A DNA stretch of 64,000 nucleotides from contig NZ_CM001240.1 of the NCBI RefSeq assembly GCF_000230835.1, forward strand, positions 3,669,779 through 3,733,778. Direction: 5' to 3'. The notes under the pieces were generated by a model. The model had not been told where the DNA came from, did no database searches, and worked only from the letters and a program-made list of their open reading frames with translations. Shown piece after piece: positions 43,336 through 51,792 of this stretch. The translations under genes were made by a program, and so were the position numbers. Within the stretch, counting starts at the first letter, position 1. Every line of letters begins with the position of its first letter. This DNA is from Clostridium sp. DL-VIII (GTDB taxonomy: Bacteria; Bacillota; Clostridia; Clostridiales; Clostridiaceae).

Positions 43336-43396
43336 TGTTCAATTCCTCCTTATCTTTTATAAGTTCTAGTATTATTTCGCTTTTAGAATTTCCCAT
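43268..43396 (-). CDS. Possible small upstream ORF overlapping the CD3324-like gene, 42 aa
   Basis: ATG at 43396 has a near-perfect ribosome site (AGGAGGTGA). The frame runs 20 codons before the CD3324-like start and then overlaps it in another frame, ending at 43268. The first half (MGNSKSEIILELIKDKEELN) is a plausible amphipathic helix; the overlapping half is dictated by the other frame. It may be a real small protein or a device that delivers ribosomes to the regulator gene. Confidence 0.4.
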   Translation of the reverse strand: MGNSKSEIILELIKDKEELNIVLQKWKGYFAEETFRGAAKIY

Positions 43397-43465
43397 TGAA
43401 ATCACCTCCTAATAAATTTTAAAATTTAAAACTACAGTTTTTCATCTTGAATTTTGGATAAAAAA

Positions 43466-43497
43466 ATCCCGTGGATATATATAACCATCCACGGGAC
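43466..43497 (-). terminator. Strong terminator between the leader RNA and the CD3324-like gene
   Basis: Stem TCCCGTGGAT / ATCCACGGGA with a 10-base loop, followed leftward by TTTTTTT. Unusually GC-rich for the region. Confidence 0.9.
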
Positions 43498-43687
43498 TTT
43501 AGAAAAAAGACAATAAAAAAAACACGATAATCCTCGTGCACTCTGTCAGATTTCAATCCATATTAACTCTTCAGATGACGGTTATTAGTCACTTTCGAAA
43601 GCATACTAAGCTTTGATTTGTCTAAACTTCCTACAGAAGTTATAGAAATAACTATAAACTTATTACAGTGCTTCCGGCAATATTAAA

Positions 43688-43729
43688 TTATTTAAAAAAC
43701 ACCTCTTCACAATATATAAATGAATTCAT
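43688..43729 (-). CDS. 13-aa leader peptide
   Basis: ATG 43729 is preceded by AAGGAGGAG at ideal spacing, and 13 codons follow (MNSFIYCEEVFFK) to a TAA at 43688. It lies about 35 bases from the predicted transcript start and directly before the structured segment, as in ribosome-stalling leaders. Confidence 0.55.
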   Translation of the reverse strand: MNSFIYCEEVFFK

Positions 43730-43770
43730 ATTCTAACTCCTCCTTCATCTGAATTTATTAAACTATTTAT

Positions 43771-43799
43771 ATTTTATTTTAAATTTCACTTTCTGTCAA
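43771..43799 (-). promoter_or_regulatory. Consensus promoter of the leader RNA
   Basis: -35 TTGACA (43799-43794), spacer 17, -10 TAAAAT (43776-43771), reading leftward. Confidence 0.75.
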
Positions 43800-43800
43800 C

Positions 43801-44196
43801 ATATCCCAATTATGCTTTGTTGATATTACTACTTTAATGATAACAGTAGAAGAGGTCATTTTAACCTGCCCTCTTCATTATTTATCGATGACACTACTAA
43901 CCTACTATTTAGGCTAATAGCCACCTCCTATTAATAATCAATATTATCATCCCCTTTCATTTAGAATCACCGGCTGTGTTAATTATCTCATGTGCTGGAT
44001 AAATTTTTCAATGGAAAAAATTCTTATAATTAAATTTTCCTAATATCCTCTAGTTAATGTTTATTTTGTTAAAATATCATTTGTAAATATCCATTGTTTT
44101 TATTTAAGCTTTTTTTACATATTTAAGATTCTATTTATGAAAACATATTTTTTGATTTTTTACACAAAATATATTCAATAACAAAGGAGGTATTCA
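43801..44196. other. Intergenic region upstream of lemA
   Basis: No convincing gene. A minus-strand hairpin GAAGAGG/CCTCTTC (43850-43880) lacks a T-run. A minus-strand AGGAGGTGG near 43930 is followed by a small palindrome GGCTATTAGCC and no clear start codon. The remainder up to the lemA ribosome site is A/T-rich with no clear promoter. Confidence 0.35.
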
Positions 44197-44766
44197 ATGA
44201 TGAGCAAAGGTATGAAACTTGGAATATTGGTAGTTGCGATATTAATAATTTTAGGTATTCCTATTACTTCTTATAATAAATTGGTTTCCCTTGAACAAAC
44301 GGCAAATTCTGCATCATCCAATATTGATACTCAGCTTCAAAGAAGATCGGATTTAATTCCTAATTTGGTTAATACAGTTAAAGGATATGCTGCTCAGGAA
44401 AAAACAATATACACAGATATAGCAGATGCACGAAGTAAATTGGCCGGAGCTACCAATATACAGGATCGAGCTGACGCAGATAATCAGCTTTCTGGAGCAC
44501 TTTCTAGATTGTTAGTTGTAGTTGAGAATTATCCTGAATTAAAATCAAATCAAAATTTTAGAGATTTATCAGTTCAATTAGAAGGTACAGAAAATAGAAT
44601 TGCTGTAGCTAGACAAGATTATAATACTGCTGTAACAAATTATAATACTAAAAGAAGAAGTTTTCCGAGCAATATAGTAGCATCATTATTTGGATTCCAG
44701 GAAAAAGCACTTTATAAAGCGGCAGAAGGTGCAAAAGATGTTCCTCCAGTGGATTTTACTAAATGA
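44197..44766 (+). CDS. lemA: LemA-family membrane protein
   Basis: An N-terminal transmembrane helix (LGILVVAILIILGIPI, about 8-23) is followed by the long-helix LemA domain with SYNKLVSLEQTANSASSNID, QLQRRSDLIPNLVNTVKGYA and ENYPELKSNQNFRDLS. The last is the most conserved signature. LemA proteins have a cytoplasm-to-outside topology; function is unknown but they pair with TPM-domain proteins. The stop overlaps the next start (ATGA), so the two are translated together. Start ATG 44197 or the adjacent ATG 44200, behind AAAGGAGG. Confidence 0.93.
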   Translation: MMSKGMKLGILVVAILIILGIPITSYNKLVSLEQTANSASSNIDTQLQRRSDLIPNLVNTVKGYAAQEKTIYTDIADARSKLAGATNIQDRADADNQLSGALSRLLVVVENYPELKSNQNFRDLSVQLEGTENRIAVARQDYNTAVTNYNTKRRSFPSNIVASLFGFQEKALYKAAEGAKDVPPVDFTK

Positions 44767-45560
44767 GAATAAGTAATAAAAGCAAAATTCTTAATTTATT
44801 TATATGCTTTTTTCTTTTAGTAATTCTTTTTTCATCCTTTCAATCAAATGCTGAAATTAAAATTCCTTCCCCTACAACATATAAATATTTAAATGATTAT
44901 ACTAATGTAGTAACTCAAACTGAGATGAATAGTATAGTATCCATTGGGAAAGAACTAGAAGATAAAACAGGCGCTCAAGCAGTAGTTGTTCTAATAAATT
45001 CAACAAATAATGTTCCTATAGAAGATTATGCTATTACACTTTTTAGAACCTGGGGAATAGGACAAAAAGAAAAAGACAATGGCTTACTTATTTTATTAGC
45101 CATAAATGATAGAACATGGAGAGTAGAAGTAGGTCGAGGTCTTGAAGGAGCTATTCCAGATGTATTAAGTAACAGAATTATGGAATCTATTGCAAAGCCT
45201 AGATTTGCAGAAGGCAAATATGGTGAGGGATTAGTCAACTCATATAGTACCTTTTCTGATTATATCGCCAAAGAATATAATGTTACTTTAGATAAATCTT
45301 TAAATATATCATTACCAAAGCAAACTACTGCTCAACCTTATGGTACTGGTACTAAAATTGCAGGCGGTATAATAATAGCAATGTTACTATTTGATTTTAT
45401 GTTTAACAGAGGAAGAATTTCTTTATCTCTATTACAACTCATTTTTTGGAGTAATATATTTAGAGGTCGTGGGCCAAGAGGAGGCGGATCTTCCGGTGGA
45501 GGTTTTGGTGGCTTTGGCGGTGGATCTTCCGGCGGCGGTGGATCAAGTGGGAGCTGGTAA
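44763..45560 (+). CDS. TPM-domain (YgcG-like) membrane protein with Gly/Ser-rich tail
   Basis: A signal peptide (residues 9-29) precedes an extracytoplasmic TPM domain of about 45-175 (YLNDYTNVVTQTEMNSIVSI, WGIGQKEKDNGLLILLAIND, RTWRVEVGRGLEGAIPD). One transmembrane helix (about 195-212) and a C-terminal tail of Gly/Ser repeats (GGGSSGGGFGGFGGGSSGG) follow. The fold was described as TPM phosphatase in plants; in bacteria it accompanies LemA, as here with a 4-base overlap. Role in envelope maintenance is inferred. Confidence 0.9.
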   Translation: MRISNKSKILNLFICFFLLVILFSSFQSNAEIKIPSPTTYKYLNDYTNVVTQTEMNSIVSIGKELEDKTGAQAVVVLINSTNNVPIEDYAITLFRTWGIGQKEKDNGLLILLAINDRTWRVEVGRGLEGAIPDVLSNRIMESIAKPRFAEGKYGEGLVNSYSTFSDYIAKEYNVTLDKSLNISLPKQTTAQPYGTGTKIAGGIIIAMLLFDFMFNRGRISLSLLQLIFWSNIFRGRGPRGGGSSGGGFGGFGGGSSGGGGSSGSW

Positions 45561-45565
45561 AAAAC

Positions 45566-45619
45566 AGGACAATTATATTTTCAATTTATGTATTACATAA
45601 ATACACATATGATTGTCCT
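45566..45619. terminator. Convergent terminator between lemA operon and cca
   Basis: Arms AGGACAAT / ATTGTCCT with additional A/T pairing inside; located between the two convergent stops. Confidence 0.65.
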
Positions 45620-45628
45620 TAAATAATT

Positions 45629-46969
45629 TTAAGACTTGCTTTTAATTTTTTTATTTGCTAATTCAATTAGTTTTTCTTCATCATTTAAATTTGGATTTTC
45701 TATAACCAAATCTAGTAAGTATTTTAATATCTCTCCAATTTCCTTACCTTTATTAAATCCTAAATAGATTAAATCTTTTCCATTAATCTTTAAATCTTTT
45801 AAATTAAAACATTCCCTTTGCTTTATTATTAAATCCAGTTTCTCTTCAACTTTAATTAAGTTTAATAAACCTTCCTTAATATACAACGGATTTTGTGAAA
45901 GTATATCTGCCCTTTTTACTTTAATTAAGTCTCTAAAAAGATCTTCACCTATTTTATTTAACATTCTCTTGATAGACGCTTTGCTTTCTAATATACAATC
46001 ATGATATTGTATCAATGTTAAAACTAAATTAATTGTATCATTATCATATTTTAAATCCTTTAGTATATTTTTAGCAGCTATTACTGATTCTTTTCCATGA
46101 GAATAATAATGAGAAATTCCATTTTTATCTGTGGTTTTAGTAAAAAGCTTCCCAAAGTCATGAAGCAGCATAGTTAATTTTAAGTGTAGAACTGAGTCTA
46201 TAGCCTCTAATGATAACAATGTATGAGTATATAAATCATATACATGATATGGATTGTTTTGGTCAAAATCATAGGTTCTATTTATACCTGGTATAATGTA
46301 ATCTAAAAGTTCACATTCCTTTAATATTTCAATTTTTCGTGAGTCATTGATTAATATTTTATTAAATTCTTCTCTAATTCTTTCTTTTGAAATATATTTA
46401 ATATTATCTTTAAGTTCTTTAATTGCCGTTATAATTGCTGAATCGATTCTGAAATTCAATTCTGCTGAGAATCTAATTGCCCTCAGCATTCTGAGGGCAT
46501 CTTCACCAAATCTTTGCTTTGGATCTCCAACAGTTTTAATTATTTTATCATTTAAATCTTGAATTCCACCAAAATAATCTATTAAACCATTTATTTCATT
46601 GTATGCCATAGCATTAATTGTGAAATCTCTTCTAGCTAAATCTTCTTTAAGAGAAGAAACAAATTTTACTTGCTTTGGATGTCTATTATCTTCATATTCT
46701 CCGTCATTTCTATATGTGGTTACTTCATAATTTTCGTTATTTAATATTATTGTTACTGTTCCATGCTTAAGTCCTGTTAATACAACTCTGTCAAATAACC
46801 TTATTACATCATCCGGCTTAGCTTTAGTTGTTATATCCCAATCTTTTGGCTTTTTAGATAAAATGCTGTCTCTGACACATCCCCCAACAGCATAAGCTTC
46901 ATATCCATTATCAATTAATCTACTAGTAATAAATTCAACATCTTGCGGCAGCTTAATTTTAACGTTCAT
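45629..46969 (-). CDS. cca: CCA-adding tRNA nucleotidyltransferase (class II)
   Basis: Adds or repairs the 3' CCA of tRNAs. N-terminal nucleotidyltransferase motifs: AVGGCVRDSIL (GGxVRD, about 28) and KDWDITTKA with the catalytic DxD. The neck region has RRDFTINAMAY and DPKQRFGEDALRMLRAIRF. An HD-like segment (MLLHDFGKLF with HYYSHGKES) in the C-terminal half is typical of the HD-fused subgroup. At 446 residues the length is standard. Start after AAGGGGATGAG. A 95-bp inverted repeat sits upstream. Confidence 0.93.
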   Translation of the reverse strand: MNVKIKLPQDVEFITSRLIDNGYEAYAVGGCVRDSILSKKPKDWDITTKAKPDDVIRLFDRVVLTGLKHGTVTIILNNENYEVTTYRNDGEYEDNRHPKQVKFVSSLKEDLARRDFTINAMAYNEINGLIDYFGGIQDLNDKIIKTVGDPKQRFGEDALRMLRAIRFSAELNFRIDSAIITAIKELKDNIKYISKERIREEFNKILINDSRKIEILKECELLDYIIPGINRTYDFDQNNPYHVYDLYTHTLLSLEAIDSVLHLKLTMLLHDFGKLFTKTTDKNGISHYYSHGKESVIAAKNILKDLKYDNDTINLVLTLIQYHDCILESKASIKRMLNKIGEDLFRDLIKVKRADILSQNPLYIKEGLLNLIKVEEKLDLIIKQRECFNLKDLKINGKDLIYLGFNKGKEIGEILKYLLDLVIENPNLNDEEKLIELANKKIKSKS

Positions 46970-47320
46970 TATCTCATCCCCTTATTAACCATACAAATTT
47001 CTATAAGTTTATTTTTTAATATATGTGTTGCAAATAAAATTACATTTAGGATATCTATCCGCTAAGTAAATATCGAAATGTTAAATGTAAAAAATCAATT
47101 GCAACATATATATCTTTAAATATTTCATCATATAATTGTTCAGTAATTCCTATGATACTCAGGTCACATTTTGCTTTATTTATAATTGTTGACACTTTTG
47201 CTTTATAATATAGATAAAAACCTTACAGATATATACTAAATTATATATCTTTGTTAAACTTTTTTTGTGCGCATATATCAAAAATCACATGAGTTTAAGT
47301 TCAAAGTTATATATCTATAA
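46970..47320. other. Intergenic region with a ~95-bp inverted repeat
   Basis: 47019-47113 is an imperfect palindrome: outer arms ATATATGTGTTGCAA / TTGCAACATATATAT, inner arms TTACATTTA / TTAAATGTAA. To its right a TTGACA (47190s) lies among A/T-rich sequence but no gene follows it on the plus strand. No ORF is seen. Confidence 0.5.
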
Positions 47321-47359
47321 AATAAGCTGTTCTCCAAATTTTATTGAGAACAGCTTATT
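47321..47359 (-). terminator. Terminator of the RpiR-type regulator gene
   Basis: A 14-bp stem AATAAGCTGTTCTC / GAGAACAGCTTATT with an 11-base loop. Confidence 0.88.
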
Positions 47360-47377
47360 AGTAACTTCCATTATTTT

Positions 47378-48274
47378 TTAATCATCAGCTACATTTTTAT
47401 TGTTATATGAATATACATTATACGTCTGCCATATTTGTTCTAAGTTTCCAAATATATCAGATATATTTTCCTTTTCCCTCATTCCAACTGCAATGATTAA
47501 AGCGTTTATTACCGACATTGGTGCAACTAAAGAATCTACAAATGAAGCCATGTTACTTTGAGCAATTAATGTATGGTCAGCTTTAGATGCTAATGGTGAT
47601 AATAAACTATCAGTAAGTGCAACCACTTTAGCTCCTCTATCTTGAGAAAATTCTAAAGCATCAATTGTCTTAGCAGCATATCTTGGAAATCCAATTCCTA
47701 TTACTAGATCACCATCTCCTACATTTATCATTTGCTCAAAAACATCAGAGATTCCATAACTTACAATCTTTACATTTTGTAATATTATATTTAAATAAAA
47801 TCCCAAAAATTCTGCTAAAGCTGTTGAACTTCTAAGTCCTATTATATATATTCTTTTCGCTTCAAATATACTTTTTACAACATCTTCAAATGTGTTTTGA
47901 TTTATTTTCTCAAGAGTAGCTCTTATGTTCTCCATGTCAGCTTTAAGAACACCCTTTAAAGCATCTCCGTCTGAAAAATAATCATTTCTAAGCTCTAATC
48001 TTTGAACTGTAGTAAGCTTATTCTTTATAAGCTCTTGTAAAGCTTTTTGCAATTTAGGATATCCAGAAAATCCAAGCTCAATTGCAAATCTTACAACAGT
48101 TGATTCAGATACTCCTACAGATATGCCAAGTTTGGCAGCTGTCATGAATGCTGCTTTATCATAATTTTTTAATATGTACTCAGCTATTAGCTTTTGCCCC
48201 TTACTTAACCTTATAAACTTCCCTTGAATTAATCTCATTAAATCCTTGCTATTTTCATTATTTATTTCATCCAT
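47378..48274 (-). CDS. MurR/RpiR-family transcriptional regulator
   Basis: Residues 10-85 form the RpiR-type winged helix (LIAEYILKNYDKAAFMTAAK, VSESTVVRFAIELGFSGYP). About 125-260 is a SIS sugar-phosphate-binding domain (FEAKRIYIIGLRSSTALAEF, GDLVIGIGFPRYAAKTIDAL). Such regulators sense phosphosugars. The start is ATG 48274, behind AGGAAGG; longer in-frame starts lack a ribosome site. No sugar operon adjoins it, so the target is unknown. Confidence 0.9.
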   Translation of the reverse strand: MDEINNENSKDLMRLIQGKFIRLSKGQKLIAEYILKNYDKAAFMTAAKLGISVGVSESTVVRFAIELGFSGYPKLQKALQELIKNKLTTVQRLELRNDYFSDGDALKGVLKADMENIRATLEKINQNTFEDVVKSIFEAKRIYIIGLRSSTALAEFLGFYLNIILQNVKIVSYGISDVFEQMINVGDGDLVIGIGFPRYAAKTIDALEFSQDRGAKVVALTDSLLSPLASKADHTLIAQSNMASFVDSLVAPMSVINALIIAVGMREKENISDIFGNLEQIWQTYNVYSYNNKNVADD

Positions 48275-48423
48275 TTTTTGCCTTCCTGTAATCAAATTGA
48301 ATAATCTCAATCTAATTCTATCATCTTATTTTGAAATATTCAATAAATAACTGATTTTTCGCAGAAATTATTCAAAATCTGCAAGATTTTCTTCATCAAC
48401 TTTCGCTATTGTTTATTATTAGC

Positions 48424-49134
48424 TTATAAATTATTCAAATAATCAATTTCATCTTGCTTTAATTCTCTATATTCCCCTCTTTTTAAATATCCAAGTTTTA
48501 AATCGCCTATAGAAATTCTCTTTAATGACAATACTTCATGATGAAGAGCTGCGCACATCCTTCTAATCTGCCTATTTTTTCCTTCGTGAATTCCAATCTC
48601 TACTGTAGAAACACCTTTTTCAAAGCTTAACACCTTAAGTTCTGCTGGAGCTGTAATATATCCTCCAATGTCGATACCTATTTCAAATTTTTGTATGTCA
48701 TTTTTGGTTATTTCATCTGTAACTACTGCTATATATTTTTTTATTAGTTCTACTCTTGGATGAATTATTTTATTATATACTTCACCATCATTAGTTAATA
48801 ATAATAATCCTGAACTATCATAATCTAATCTTCCGATTGGATAAATTCTTTCTTTTACATTAACAATATCCAGTATAGTTGCTCTTCCCTTCTCATCTTT
48901 AACGGAACTTATATAACCTTCTGGCTTATTAAGCATAATATAAACCTTTTTTTCTTCTTTCTTTATGACTTTCCCGTTATATTCTACTATGTCTTTTAAT
49001 GGATTTACCTTAATTCCAACTTCATTAACCATAACCCCATTAACTTTCACTTTGCCCTCAATAATTATTTCTTCACATTTTCTTCTTGAAGCAACGCCGC
49101 AACTTGCCATATATTTCTGCAATCTTTCTTCCAT
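48424..49134 (-). CDS. Pseudouridine synthase of the RsuA/RluB/RluE/RluF family
   Basis: An S4 RNA-binding domain at the N-terminus (RLQKYMASCGVASRRKCEEI) is followed by the catalytic domain with GRLDYDSSGLLLLTNDG (active-site Asp in RLD, about 102) and GKNRQIRRMCAALHHEV. It modifies 16S or 23S rRNA; which position cannot be told. In Firmicutes the orthologue is usually RluB. Single gene, GGAGTGG before the ATG. Confidence 0.9.
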   Translation of the reverse strand: MEERLQKYMASCGVASRRKCEEIIIEGKVKVNGVMVNEVGIKVNPLKDIVEYNGKVIKKEEKKVYIMLNKPEGYISSVKDEKGRATILDIVNVKERIYPIGRLDYDSSGLLLLTNDGEVYNKIIHPRVELIKKYIAVVTDEITKNDIQKFEIGIDIGGYITAPAELKVLSFEKGVSTVEIGIHEGKNRQIRRMCAALHHEVLSLKRISIGDLKLGYLKRGEYRELKQDEIDYLNNL

Positions 49135-49328
49135 CTTTAAACCACTCCATAATATCTAAGTAATATTTAATTACGAAATCCATTGATAAAATTCTTTTGG
49201 GATTTCTAAAAATTTTCTAGATTAAAATTTTAAAATTAATCTATATCATCTTTTAACATTTTAAATTATATCTTTTTCAGCTATACAATACAACTTTCTC
49301 TTTATTTTATTATTAGTTTCAAAAATAA

Positions 49329-49356
49329 TAGAAACGCTAATAAAATAGCGTTTCTA
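49329..49356 (-). terminator. Terminator of the Gly/Cys-rich protein gene
   Basis: An 11-bp stem TAGAAACGCTA / TAGCGTTTCTA, followed leftward by a T-rich tract. Confidence 0.85.
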
Positions 49357-49411
49357 CTATCTAATAAAAAGGACATTTAATAGTTCTATTCCTTAATATT
49401 AATTTAAACTA

Positions 49412-49672
49412 CTAGAAAAATCCTCCAAAACCTGGTCCGAAGCCTCCAAATCCGCCGCAGCCTCCGCCGCAGAAGCATAAAATTAATATGATCCAAAGCC
49501 AGCTTCCGCAACCACCGAATCCACCACAGCCACCGAAACCACCGTAACCTCCTCCGTAGCCGCCATAGCCTCCGCCACAACCTCCGCCACAGCCGCACAT
49601 ATTACAGCAGCTAGGTTTACAGCATGTGCAGCAATTATTGCAGCAACAGTCATCATGAGAATGTCTTGACAT
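49412..49672 (-). CDS. Glycine/cysteine-rich small protein, 86 aa
   Basis: Of 86 residues, 32 are Gly and 17 Cys. The N-terminal third is a Cys cluster (DDCCCNNCCTCCKPSCCNMC), then GGY/GGF repeats, one short hydrophobic segment (SWLWIILILCFC, about 57-68) and a final GGFGGFGPGFGGFF. The hydrophobic segment resembles that of YjcZ/SscA-type spore proteins, and Cys/Gly-rich products occur in spore coats; both are analogies. AGGAGATG precedes the ATG; its own terminator follows. Confidence 0.75.
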   Translation of the reverse strand: MSRHSHDDCCCNNCCTCCKPSCCNMCGCGGGCGGGYGGYGGGYGGFGGCGGFGGCGSWLWIILILCFCGGGCGGFGGFGPGFGGFF

Positions 49673-49815
49673 TGTTAATCATCTCCTATTCTTTTGTTAA
49701 TATATATTATTCTAATTTTATATTTTTGGTTCTTTAAGATTTAAAATAATATCTGAATCTTATTTTATAGAGTCAAGCATTACTTAATATAATAAAGAAA
49801 TTTTAAAATATAAAA

Positions 49816-49850
49816 AAACAACTAGATCTTTTTAATTAATCTAGTTGTTT
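49816..49850 (-). terminator. Terminator of the YjeM-type permease
   Basis: A 12-bp stem AAACAACTAGAT / ATCTAGTTGTTT with an 11-base loop. Confidence 0.85.
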
Positions 49851-49876
49851 CATTACAGTACTTCTAATTTAAATTT

Positions 49877-51364
49877 TTATTTTTTCTCGCCTCTTGCATA
49901 TATTACTAATGCCGCAACTATAAATATTAACGGTCCTGCAATCATAGAAATTGTAGATACATAATCTCCTTCAATAGCTGGTTCTATGATTGTAAAAATA
50001 TTAGCAAATCCAACTACTAATGTTACAACAACTCCCATAAAAATTGCAAATGGTTTATTTTTGAATACTTTAAAAGGTTTTTGTATATTCTCTCTTCTTA
50101 CAAAGAATATATATGCTACTGATAAAAATACATATGGTAATGTCATTGCAACATTTGTCATATTAACTAAGATTGCAAAGAATGCTTGTGCACTAGCTCC
50201 TCCCATAGCAATAACTAAAACCATTACTCCAACTATAATGGTTTGGATAAGCATTGCATTTATCGGCATATCATTTTTATCAATTTGAGCCATTTTACCT
50301 GGCCAAAACTTTGCTGGTGTTCCTTCTATTAATTGTTTAAGTGGCGCATAGGATAGAGTGAAGAATGCTCCTGTATATGCTAAAAACATTGACAATCCAA
50401 CAAATCGAGCAATCCAGTTACCTACCTGAATTGAGATTGCATCACTCATTCCAAGTGCATTTCCTAAAGAATATCCTAAATTATTCATTACAACATATGT
50501 AATATTGGCCATGTTTACATCTTTTCCTGAGAGACTATGAGACCAATTTACAAATATTCCAGTTAAAAATATTCCTAACGAATATCCTACAGCAATAACT
50601 AATGCTGCTATTAAAACACCCTTTGGAAAAGTTTTTTCTGCATTTTCAGTTTGGTCAACAAGTCCACCAACAGCTTCAATTCCACCATATGCAAATAATG
50701 CAAAAACTAAGAATGATAATAGCGAAAAAGTAGTTTGATATGATGGATTTGGTGAATTAACAAAAGACATAGCTGATGTTATAGGCTCCTTAAATTGTCC
50801 TTTGTTTAATACTAATACAACAATCGCTCCTACGATAAGAAGAATATTTAATAGTGCAACTGCAGTTCCTCCAAGAGAGGTTATTTTAGTTATCTTGCTT
50901 ATTCCTCTTCTTGATATTAAAAAGGCACCAGATACCCATAAAACTCCAAGTATTCCAAGAACCTGTGTTGAGTTTAAACCTAAAACGCCCCATTTTGAAG
51001 TAGTATCAACACCAAAGAAGGTATTTGATAACGGTATCCAAACAACTGTACAAATGTTTATCATCCATACTACATAAGATGCATACCACATAAATATTCC
51101 TACGAAGGCAAATTTAGGCCCTACTGATTTTTCCATCCATGAATATATTCCACCTTTTTCTTCTTTAAAGGCAGCTCCATATTCGGCCATCATGAATGCA
51201 TATGGAATAAAAAATGTTATTCCACCAAATATAAACCATGGAATTGCTCCATATCCCATAAGATAAAATGATCTGGGCATATTTGCAAATCCAAAAACTG
51301 ATGTGAAAATCATTAAAATTAATGTTATTAGTGTTAATTTTTTTTGTTTTGTTTTTTCTGTCAT
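49877..51364 (-). CDS. Amino-acid permease of the APC superfamily (YjeM / glutamate-GABA antiporter type)
   Basis: 495 residues with 12 predicted transmembrane helices. The N-terminal stretch FTSVFGFANMPRSFYLMGYGAIPWFIFGG (quoted here as family evidence at residues 21-49) and the helix-3 segment GGIYSWMEKSVGPKFAF place it near YjeM. The helix-6 motif FALFAYGGIEAVGGLVDQTENAEKTFPKG is the APC substrate region. The substrate is probably an amino acid, identity unknown. A weak promoter (TTGACA at 51428-51423) lies upstream; monocistronic. Confidence 0.85.
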   Translation of the reverse strand: MTEKTKQKKLTLITLILMIFTSVFGFANMPRSFYLMGYGAIPWFIFGGITFFIPYAFMMAEYGAAFKEEKGGIYSWMEKSVGPKFAFVGIFMWYASYVVWMINICTVVWIPLSNTFFGVDTTSKWGVLGLNSTQVLGILGVLWVSGAFLISRRGISKITKITSLGGTAVALLNILLIVGAIVVLVLNKGQFKEPITSAMSFVNSPNPSYQTTFSLLSFLVFALFAYGGIEAVGGLVDQTENAEKTFPKGVLIAALVIAVGYSLGIFLTGIFVNWSHSLSGKDVNMANITYVVMNNLGYSLGNALGMSDAISIQVGNWIARFVGLSMFLAYTGAFFTLSYAPLKQLIEGTPAKFWPGKMAQIDKNDMPINAMLIQTIIVGVMVLVIAMGGASAQAFFAILVNMTNVAMTLPYVFLSVAYIFFVRRENIQKPFKVFKNKPFAIFMGVVVTLVVGFANIFTIIEPAIEGDYVSTISMIAGPLIFIVAALVIYARGEKK

Positions 51365-51650
51365 TATTCTTACTCCTCATTTTTATATAAATATACACTT
51401 TTTTATATTACTATTGTTATTTTGTCAAATCAAACTACTGATTTTACCTGTTTTTAGATTAATATTTAATATTTTTATGAATATATTAAATTTTTCAAAC
51501 TTTGCTTTTCATATTTTAAATTGCGTTAAGGTATTTATAACTTATTATCATAACTTAATAGTATTTTTCTTTTTAATATAAATATTGTAAAAATATTAAT
51601 AAAATATTATAAGAATAAGCAAAAATAATGAAATATCTCACTAATAAAAT
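51365..51650. other. A/T-rich intergenic region upstream of the permease
   Basis: A minus-strand -35 TTGACA (51428-51423) with a poor -10 (TAAAAA, 17 bases on) is the only visible signal. No gene or stable hairpin is recognised. Confidence 0.35.
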
Positions 51651-51700
51651 AAAAACTATGCATAAAAGGAAAAAGTAAATTTCTTCTATGCATAGTTTTT
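51651..51700. terminator. Terminator downstream of ymaF-like gene
   Basis: A 14-bp stem AAAAACTATGCATA / TATGCATAGTTTTT with a ~22-base loop; T-flanked on both strands. Confidence 0.75.
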
Positions 51701-51792
51701 ATTTTATGAAAATTCGTAAATATTCATTGAATAATTAAAATAACATCATTTTAGAATTCCAATTGCTAAATAAGTGATTATCTTAAATAAGA

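Larger units (their letters stand above)
43517..43800 (-). ncRNA. Candidate attenuator/leader RNA with 13-codon peptide
   Basis: Reading leftward, a consensus promoter (TTGACA 43799-43794, 17 bases, TAAAAT 43776-43771) starts a transcript. It carries a ribosome site GGAGGAG, a 13-codon ORF (43729-43688), then a folded segment. Local hairpins are AGTTAT/ATAACT, ACTTC/GAAGT and AAAGC/GCTTT. A long-range stem pairs GCACTGT (43671-43665) with ACAG-A-GTGC (43546-43538). The segment ends in a terminator, CACGA/TCGTG (43538-43523), with TTTTTTTT. The layout resembles peptide-dependent attenuators or sRNAs; no known family recognised. Confidence 0.6.

Noticed and set aside
45391..45600. Second Gly-rich frame inside the TPM gene
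   Set aside because: It is the shifted reading of the Gly/Ser repeat tail of the TPM protein; no ribosome site.
49404..49598. Arg/Trp-rich frame opposite in phase to the Gly/Cys-rich protein
   Set aside because: Alternative frame of GGN-rich codons; the RLRRLWR pattern is a by-product of the glycine repeats and has no start site.
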